From Hedera helix (lineage: Eukaryota > Streptophyta > Magnoliopsida > Apiales > Araliaceae), in contig OX359275.1 in NCBI GenBank assembly GCA_947179155.2, positions 37,940,808 through 38,004,807 of the forward strand: 64,000 bases of DNA, read 5' to 3'. The notes beneath the pieces are model-generated. The model searched no databases, had not been told where the DNA came from, and saw only the letters and a program-made list of their open reading frames with translations. How positions within the stretch are numbered: the stretch's first letter is position 1; every line of letters begins with the position of its first letter. Positions 55,875 through 64,000 of this stretch are shown here, one piece after another. The position numbers and the translations under genes were made by a program.

Positions 55875-58800
55875 CTAGGGCTTCAGACGATTCCAACTCC
55901 GGGTTCTGCCAATTGCGCCAACTCCAAATTAAAAACAGAGCAGGTACTGAATTATTACGTGTACACAATTCATGCATGAGATTGCGTAACACTGAATGCT
56001 TAAGTTGAATATTTTGTTTATTTCGAAGAGATGTTACTTGTTTATGTTTTAATGTTTATTTGAATGATAAACACTGAAACATAAACAAGTAAGCGAGTAA
56101 TTATTCGAAGAGTAAGCGAGGACTCTGTTGGGTGTTTGAATTAATAGTGTATCTGAAGAATCTCCAAAAGCAATTCATTTGTTCAAATAATTTGAGTTCT
56201 ATAGACATCCTAACGATTAGGTCTTTATATTTTTAGAAAGTCAAACAATTGGTAAGAATGTAGCATCCTTGTGCATACTGATTTGAATTGTTGTCTATGA
56301 TTGCAGATTAGTTCTGTATGTTTTATTTTTACTTTTTAAGGACTGATGTTTGCAGCCATTACAGATGAGCCACTCGTTGGACCATTATTTAGCAGATAAT
56401 CGTAAGTCTTTCTCTAGCATACACTCCCTCAGACACACATGCATACATTGTAGAGTTACTCGTGTATTGCAGTCTCAATGTTATCTCATAATTCTTTACG
56501 CACATATATAAACGTGTTACAGAAATGCGTACATCCGTGTTTCTTACCTCATATCCTATCGAAGTTTCTAATTAATTAACTAATTACTTCCTATTTTTGT
56601 AAAAAGAGCATGTAGTCAAAGGGTCTGAGGTTTTCATTGGTGGTTTGGCTCGTACGGTAACTGAAGATAAAATAACCGAGGTCGGTCTTTTACTCCTTTA
56701 TTTGATTATTATTATTATTATTTTTTTTTAACTTTTATTTTAGATGAGTTATACCTTGGTTGTGCTTATGATCATATTTGAGGCATTAGCCTACAGTCTT
56801 TTATGTGTTTTTGAATTTGGCTTGATCAAATTGGATGATCCGAGTATTTCTGTATACCGATTCAGTTAACTGAGGATTCTCTGAAATCTTTTTAGATCTT
56901 TTATTAATGGAAAAGCTGTTGACCGAAGCTGTTTCTTTAATTCCACTATTCAAGGTGAAAGCTCAAATTAGCTCACACAATGAGTGCGTATTTGACCTAT
57001 ATTTATCAGAGGTCATTTGTTTTGTTCACTATCTGTATCCATCTATCATCATATTCTATAACAAGATGACTCCTAAGAATAATCACTGATCCCACTAGGA
57101 GCATCAATCGTGGAACTTTCTGTCTAGGACAGAATTAAGTCAAACCCTAGAGGACTCGATTCAAAACTAAAACAGAGAGATTAACTAGTTAATGAAGTTA
57201 GTTATAGGATTTGTTGAAGCAAATAAGCTTTTACTGAAGAATAGTGGTGATTAGTGATGGATTCAGTGAAGAACAGTAACAATAAGGAGGAATTTAGGAA
57301 TGAAGTTGCTAAGATTTTGAGAGAAGTTGGAGAAAAAAGAGGAGAGAGCTGGATAGAGATGGACCAAGCCATTCTAGTTCATGTTTTTTGATCATGTCAC
57401 TACTTACATGCTCCTTCTACTTATACTACAACAAAGACTAATGCTAAAGTAAGCCACTAGTGTGCTCCTTAGTTAACATGCTCCTAATGAACTAACCATG
57501 TTCAATGTGCACTTCTAATTCTAGAATCATTCAACTTAATAAAGTAACCTTAAATTTCTTACTTTTTATTGCAACAAGGCCCTTGGCCTTAAGACTTTAC
57601 GCCCCTCAGAATAATCCGTGTCCTCATGAATTTCAGAACTATTAGGGGTGGTCTCTTCCTCACTTTAAATCTTATAGGGAGGCAGACAATCTGCTTTAGA
57701 GCTCTCTTTCCCTTTCTTGTCACATCCTCCATGATCAATAGCTATCACCTTGAAGTTGCACATCTAAAGTCAACCTTTCCATAGCAGTTTTTCTCTTTCA
57801 CAATGTAGTAATTTGCCTCAAAATCCTTACAGGCAGGGTCTTGATTATGCTCCGTCTTGGTACTTCCTTTAGGGTCAAAAACCAATACCAAGAACTTCAA
57901 GAACTCAGTAAAACCATATCTCAAGCATTTCAACAATCCATTGGCCAATTCATAATCATTTGGTGCTTTAGTTATTTCTTTCTCTAGTAGCTGACTCATC
58001 CCCTTGTGCTTTGAATTTTCTTCTTCCTTTACTCGTTCTGAACAGCATGGTATAGTTTTGCTAACCTGATTACATAGATTGGTGATTACTCTTTTAGACT
58101 CTAATATTAGCCTTGCAGTGGGACGATAACCCTTAGCAAACTTCCCTTAACATTTTTCTATCTTTAAGTTTGGCTGGAGTAGAATTTGGCCGTTTCTCTT
58201 CATAGGACTTGAGAATTATAGCAATAGGCAAAGCAGAAACTTAGGATGTAACTTACTAACTTTCTCTCTACGTTAGAGTTAATGACCTTAAAGTGTAAGA
58301 GGATTATGAGCCCATGTTCTGGGTGCCTCAATCCTTTGTCGGAGAACTTGCTGACGATCATTTTAAGAGCTGGTTCCTTGTTGCTGCCCTCTTTTTTAAC
58401 TTTGTAGATCAATATCTTTGTTGTTCATTACAAGCATTATTTGTATTGTTAGGTAGTCAAAACTCAAACCCAAGTTGTTTCCTTTGAACCCCTAAAATAA
58501 TATCGTAGCTTTTAAAAACCAATCCATTCCCCGACAATTAAAATATGTGCACCCAAATCTGCTCACAGTTTTGCCACTATTAGCCGTAGAATTTTGCATT
58601 ACTTGAGCATTCACCCTAAATTTGTGGCTGTGCAGTTCTAGTGTCTGGTAATTGGGGGATATTTTCGCCATCAATGAGCATTGTAAAAGACTATTTACCC
58701 ACGACCTTGGGTTACAAGAGTTGGTACTTGGCTGGTGTCACTTGGAATGTTTAGATTTCAAGTTGATTTAGAATTTTTTCTTTGGTTTCTTTTTGGGGTG

Positions 58801-61800
58801 GGGTCTGGGTTTGCACCTAGATAAGGCATCCAATGAAAACATTTACCAGAGAAAAGGAAAAAGGTTTCTTTGTAACTTATAAATAATTTGGAAAAATGTT
58901 TTTTTATTGTCACATGTGAGCAAAATTGTTGAACCTTATGAGCACTATTCTTCTTTTAGACCCATTTTACTTTAGTAATAAGAATTGAGTAGCGCTGTTC
59001 CTAAATGTGATCCCAAATTGAGATGTAATTATTACATTGGATGCCCAATGATTCACATTTATTTCATGTGGATTCAATACTATGTTGTCAACCAACGTAA
59101 TAAGAACACCTCAGTTGTGGACCCCTAGCATTCCTTTGGGACCAAAATTACCTGTCAAATAAAAAAAATTAATTACTGTTAAGAATTAGTGAGTTGACTT
59201 TGAGGATCTAGGGTATGTGTTTTTACTGAATTTGATAGCATAAACCTGCTACTTGCTTCAGGTATTCTCAACTTGTGGGGAAATTTTGGAAATACGACTG
59301 ATAAAGGATCAAAATGGCAGCTCGAAGGTTTTATATTATTCAAATGTTTTCTGCTCATCTTTTCTTTTGTTTTTTCGTGTGTAACCTTTTCTTTCATTCT
59401 TATCTTAAAATTCCATATTGTTGTTTCATATATGTTACAGGGGTTCTGCTTTATACGTTTTTCAACAAAAGCGGCTGCTGACAAAGCTGTGAAGGAAAAA
59501 TCTGGATTATTGGTAAGAGCAAAAATTATCCATTATAAATAGTGTCTGCATTTTGTTATTGTTAGGAAACCATGTCTTTAATTGTAGTTATAACAATGTA
59601 TTAAAAGATTGTCTACACATTCTATATCCACATTGCCAATGAAGAACCAACTGATAAAGATGGTAGACTTTATTCCTCCTTCCTAAGTTCTGCCCAGTTG
59701 TAAGAGCCTCTCTAACCCCTCAAGGTCTCCACCCAACAATAATATTATATGACTTAGCTGAAAATGAATCAATTTTCTCATCCTTCCATTTCATGCTCTT
59801 TTGTATAACTTCAATGTACGGCAACAATCTTTATAACTTCCTCATTTGCTAAAAGTAGTAAACATGCAAGGCACTGAGGCCTCCTTAATTTTAACAATAT
59901 GTATAAGTTGGGTAATGTCTTTTATGGGATTCTTCATGCTGTGCATCATCCTGAAATCTACCATTTTGAACTGGATGTGACCCTTAACCCCTTCTAATTT
60001 TCTTCCACAAACTCTTCCTCTTACACCACTCCAATCCCCCCCCCCCCCCCAATAATTTCGTTGCCATTACTCTTCTCCACAGCCCGCAAATCAATCAATG
60101 ATCAATTAATCTCAGTTAGCAAGTCAATTTAAGCTGCTTTATTTGATATTTTTTTTCTTTCATATATTAGATATATATATATCTTTACCATAGAGTATAT
60201 GCATCTAGGAAGTAAGGATTCAGGTGTGGGGATACGGGAGCGGGATATGGTTGCGCAACACGGCCGCACGGGGGTATAAGTGTTCGTCAAATCTTAAAAA
60301 GTAGGGATTCGGGTGTGGCAGGACCATCTTAAAAAAGAACACTTAAAAAAGTGCAGCCCTCCAATTTCTAAACAAATCAGTCAAGGCTCCCATAGCAGAA
60401 GCCCAAAGATATACAAGTGGAGTTATTCTTTCTTTTCTATTAATAAAATTTCTTCTTTTATTAAAAAAAAGACTAACATTTGGTATAATTGTAGTTTTTT
60501 TTAAAAATTGGTTAATTGTTGGTGTAAACTTTGCTTAGGAGTTGTAATGAGATTACATATTCCTGTTGTATATCACCATATTGTCTATATAAGGAATTTG
60601 GACTAATTTGTTGATATCTCTGGGACTTTATGTTTCAGCTAGACAGAAAAAAGATTGGCGTTCTCCCATCAGTTGAACAGGATACATTATTTTTGGGGAA
60701 CCTTAACAAAGGTTGGCATTTTTTATTTATTATTATTTCTTATAATGTTTTGCAATTTGTTAATATAGGGGATCATTTAGGAGTTGTCTGATTAGTTAGC
60801 CTTTTGGAAGTTTGTTAATTGCATTCCTCAGAATTGTTGGTCTTGAGACAGACTGCATCTGAGGCCATAGAAATGTTATATTCTCCAGCATGGTGAGGTT
60901 TATTGGCTTACTGGTAATTTTAATGTTCTCAACAATCCGAAGGCATGTGCTTAGCCAAATAGGCTCTGCTTGTTTGTATTTGTTTAAGATATCTATATCT
61001 CCTTGAATTTGTTGTCTCTAGCATCTGGTTATTTAATTTTGAGGTTTTATGTAGTTTTTCTTGGTCTGTCATTCTTTCTTTCTTGTCGTGCAACAGGGAT
61101 ATTTTCTAATCTGTTAATCAGTTTGTTCTCTTTACACTTTGTTTTCTTATTACAACAGATTATCTTCCATTGTTTTGCACATGTTTAACTTCGTTTTTAA
61201 TCTGCTTCTGTATACCTGTTTTGTGTTTGACCTCAGGTTGGAGTGCCAAGGAATTAAATATGCTTGTGCTACAGGTGCACCTTTAATTGCATATATGGAA
61301 TTTATGTCAATACTTATAAAGGTGACATATCTGATAGCGTTTTATCCCTCTATAGGTTTTCCCAGATGTTGTTTCTGTTGATCTTGCAATGCCCTCTAGT
61401 GGTGGAGAGACTCCTCCTGGTCAAAAGAAACAAAATCACGGTTTTGCCTTTGTGAAGTTCTCATCACATGCTGTAAGTTCCTTTCTTTGTACTTGCATTA
61501 GCATCTCATTCATGAATCCGTGTTCTGCAAGTGTTACCATGTACTATTTGATATTTGACTTGCCTATTCCATCTCAAATCCTACAGGGTAGAGGCTCAGG
61601 TTCGTGGTTTTGATTCTCGGTTCCAGCTGCAATTTATACTTGTGTAATTGTAAACCAAAAAAAAAATTGTTAAAGCAGGAGGAATCTTTTCAAGAAACAT
61701 AAAATTTCATAAATTAGTGCCCAAACTAGGTCACAAAATTTCCAAAATCATCTCAAAATTACCAAAATTATCTCAAAATTTCCAAAATTCTCTCAAATTT

Positions 61801-63444
61801 GAAAGTGATGTAGAATGGTATAGATTCTCTGTGTGAGGGTTGCTAAGAATCTTTTCCAGAGAATCTCCAAATTGTTTGGTTACCAGTACCACCTGACATT
61901 CACCAATATCTGAAAAAGAACTAAACAAATTACCATTCTGGTATTATTTTTTTAATAATAAAGGATTTTTTTTTATCAGAAAGAAGAAGAATTACAAAGA
62001 GGGATGACAAGGAGTTTCTCCGAGAAATACAAAGTGGTATTTCAAAATGGCTCGCGATCATTCTTTTGAAAATTATTTTATACCCTAAATTTGTCTGATT
62101 TCCCCCCCTTCTTCTCAACAAAAGGCCCAAACTGTGAAATCACTGTCAGGCAAACTTTGAAACTATGATTTCACTTCAGATTGTTGTTTGGTTAGTTAAC
62201 TTGAAATTACATCCACCGTGTTGCTCACAACTTTTGCCACCATTCATTCGTCCCCTCACTTATTCACGACCATTCTTATGAAAAGAGTGTTACATCCCTA
62301 CTTGTTTGTGATTTCTCGTGTCACTCGAACTGTCGATTCCCTCATTTGCTTATCAAAAAATAAATCACATGATGTTATTGACATTATATGAATATATGAA
62401 TTGTTAGTATTGAGTTCTAATGATTTGCCATGATCATTAGTTCCTCTTAAGTCACATCTTTGCTTTATTTTGAACTGTTTTTATCAGTTTGGTTCAGAAT
62501 CAAGAAACCTATAATTCTTGAAGGATGCATTTTGAATAAATTAAAACTGCATCAAATAATTTTGTTCTACCTCCTCTCTGAATGGTATAATGACATGTTC
62601 TCCTTGATGCAAAACTTCAGTTATCATCATTGTCAATTCTTTTGACTTCATTAATTATTGATTTGATCCCATCAAGGACACTCAGTCTTCAAGTGATCTG
62701 TTTAGGTTCTTGTCAAATCCTCTTGACTTAATTATTGATTTGATCCTGTCAAGGACATCGTCTTCAAGCGATCTGTTTAAGTTCTGCTCCTTTTTCAAAT
62801 TCTCAGAATGCATTGACGTATAACAAAATTTCAATTTTTACCTTTATTTTACTAGTCTTTTCTCTATTTAGTTCTGAAATAAGTCAGATGTACATGTTGA
62901 TCCTTGAGTGCAACCTTTTAGAGTTCCTGAAACTTGTCAAAGGATTTTTATCAATATTGTTTGGAAAGTCCCATCATATATGATTTTTATTCATCATTGC
63001 TTGTGCTCCACATGGTGTTTTTATGCTGACATCTGTGAAGAGAACTTTTTTTGAGATGGCTTGTTTTCTTGAGGTCATCCCTCATTTCCTTTTTTTTTTG
63101 GTGTGTGGCCTTTCCATACCAATTTACGGCTTTTGTTTTTTATTGATCAATAGCTTCACTTACAATATTTAAATAACACTATCATGTGTAATTTTATGAA
63201 AGAGATCGTGATGTTCTTCACTTTCTTACTTGAGAGTTACTTTTGCGAGGTTTCTCTTGAATTGCTGCTACTCTTACAAATCCCAAGGGGTGGGAGAAAT
63301 AGCAGAAACTTTGAAGTTGAGGAATAACCTCAAGGTCATTGGTTTCAACTTCCAATCCCCAAACTCGTCAAACTTACCTATTAAAAAATAAAAAAAAGAT
63401 AAATAGAAATTGCTTTTTGTTCTCTCTCCCTCTCTCTCTCTCTC

Positions 63445-63501
<57 letters not shown>

Positions 63502-64000
63502 GTATATGTATATATTATTTTTTTGTGTTTCTCTCATCCATTTTCCTTGATCGGCTGTTCAAGCATTTTTGGCTCCATAACAGCAAAGCAGTAGAGTGGC
63601 TGATACCATCTCTTGTTACAAGATTGGCGCTCAAAAATTATATTTAGTCTTTAGGATTGTGACTTTAACAGATCAGTTAAAGTTCTCAAATAAGGGTTGT
63701 TAGTGATGATGCCGCTCAGGCTTGAATACTTGATGAATTTTTACTGATAATCTTAACTGTGTAATCCTCACACCCCTTTTCTCCAAATATTCCTATCATT
63801 GATGCACTGGCCTTGTATCTTTCCAATCAACTGATTTTGGCGCTAAAAATGCAATCTTTCAATCAAGACTATGGATCCCGTCTGCTAATATAGTCGTTTA
63901 GGGCTTATCAGATCCAAAATATACAATATAATGAGAAAATTGAACCAACCTCCTTGGGAATTCTCAATTACAGGCTGCCGCACGTGCACATCGGGCAGGG
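55875..64000 (+). CDS. hnRNP Q-like RNA-binding protein with tandem RRMs, 5' part
   Basis: Leader exon ends at 55943 (GAGCAG/GTACTG). Coding exons: 56365-56401 (exon starts 56356), 56607-56680, 59262-59327, 59441-59512, 60639-60711, 61237-61274, 61356-61472 and 63974 onward, all in phase, giving 168 residues before the window ends. RRM1 has RNP2 VFIGGL (residues 21-26) and RNP1 KGFCFIRF (59-66); RRM2 has TLFLGNL (99-105) and HGFAFVKF (148-155). The pair with EVFIGGLARTVTE resembles the plant hnRNP Q/LIF2 group that acts in RNA processing and chromatin. The first ATG gives only 12 residues before RRM1; the leader is open in frame to 55875 but has no ATG. The family usually has a long acidic N terminus, missing here unless further exons lie upstream. 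A third RRM is expected beyond the window. Confidence 0.85.
56681..59261. other. 2.6-kb intron of the RRM gene with unidentified old insertion
   Basis: Splits RRM1 between DKITE and VFSTCGE. From about 57080 to 58700 the minus strand has broken coding-like stretches (57745-57999 and 58492-58674) separated by many stops. They look like old transposon coding sequence, but I could not assign a family. Confidence 0.5.
60036..60050. repeat. C15 homopolymer
   Basis: Run of 15 C in the intron 59513-60638 of the RRM gene. Confidence 0.95.
61473..63973. other. 2.5-kb intron of the RRM gene
   Basis: Lies within RRM2 after KFSSHA. It contains a short run of CAAAATTWCCAAAAT units (61731-61800), two near copies of a CTTCAAGYGATCTGTTTARG word (62688-62708 and 62762-62783) and a TC/TA compound microsatellite at 63421-63500. 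No coding signal. Confidence 0.6.
63421..63500. repeat. (TC)n(TA)n compound microsatellite
   Basis: TC-rich run then about 25 TA units ending in GTATATGTATATG, within an intron of the RRM gene. Confidence 0.9.

Noticed and set aside
57745..57999. 84-codon minus-strand frame in the RRM intron
   Set aside because: Surrounded by many stops, no recognised motif; more likely transposon debris than a nested gene.
60180..60330. Near-repeat of GGATTCAGGTGTGG and GGATTCGGGTGTGG
   Set aside because: Two short similar words only; no wider structure found.

Overview
The window is nuclear DNA of a flowering plant, most likely a eudicot. The evidence is intron-rich genes with GT-AG splice sites, plant-specific families (plastidial starch phosphorylase, ZAT-type zinc fingers with an EAR motif, a TPX2-like protein, a plant-type UDP-glucose dehydrogenase), AT-rich intergenic DNA full of MITEs, and young Ty3/gypsy chromovirus-like retrotransposons. 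I cannot name a species.

Layout. 450-2242 (+) is the 3' end of a plastidial alpha-glucan phosphorylase gene. 3346-4918 (-) is a two-exon U1-type zinc-finger gene whose frame is broken twice. 6936-8486 (-) is an intronless ZAT-like four-finger factor. 11483-12925 (-) is a complete UDP-glucose 6-dehydrogenase with a leader intron (12946-14117) and a TATA box near 14245. 18501-37244 (+) is a TPX2-like gene of eight coding exons. Its third intron is 14.1 kb long and holds a 2.9-kb fold-back element (20092-22972) and a 9.97-kb gypsy element in antisense (23198-33169); its fifth intron holds duplicated Stowaway-like MITEs and AT microsatellites. 43283-43495 (-) is a small conserved-looking first exon of unknown function. 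55900-64000 (+) is the 5' part of an hnRNP Q-like two-RRM gene that runs out of the window.

Mobile DNA makes up over a third of the window. Elements 1 (23198-33169, -) and 2 (45287-55112, +) belong to one gypsy family with 3.2-kb LTRs and perfect 5-bp target duplications. Both carry the same lesions: no recognisable gag, a stop in the protease region, and a deletion of the reverse-transcriptase core at the same junction. They therefore look like a non-autonomous family that spread already broken. Element 3 (39062-42659) is a small LTR element, flanked by a perfect 5-bp duplication, that carries joined intron-free pieces of at least three unrelated host genes: long-chain-alcohol oxidase, transportin-1 and phosphoglycerate kinase. 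This is the most unusual object in the window.

The host genes do not form a pathway. Phosphorylase (starch turnover) and UDP-glucose dehydrogenase (cell-wall sugar precursors) both concern glucose metabolites, but I read their proximity as chance. All coordinates and similarities were worked out by eye, without alignment or database search.
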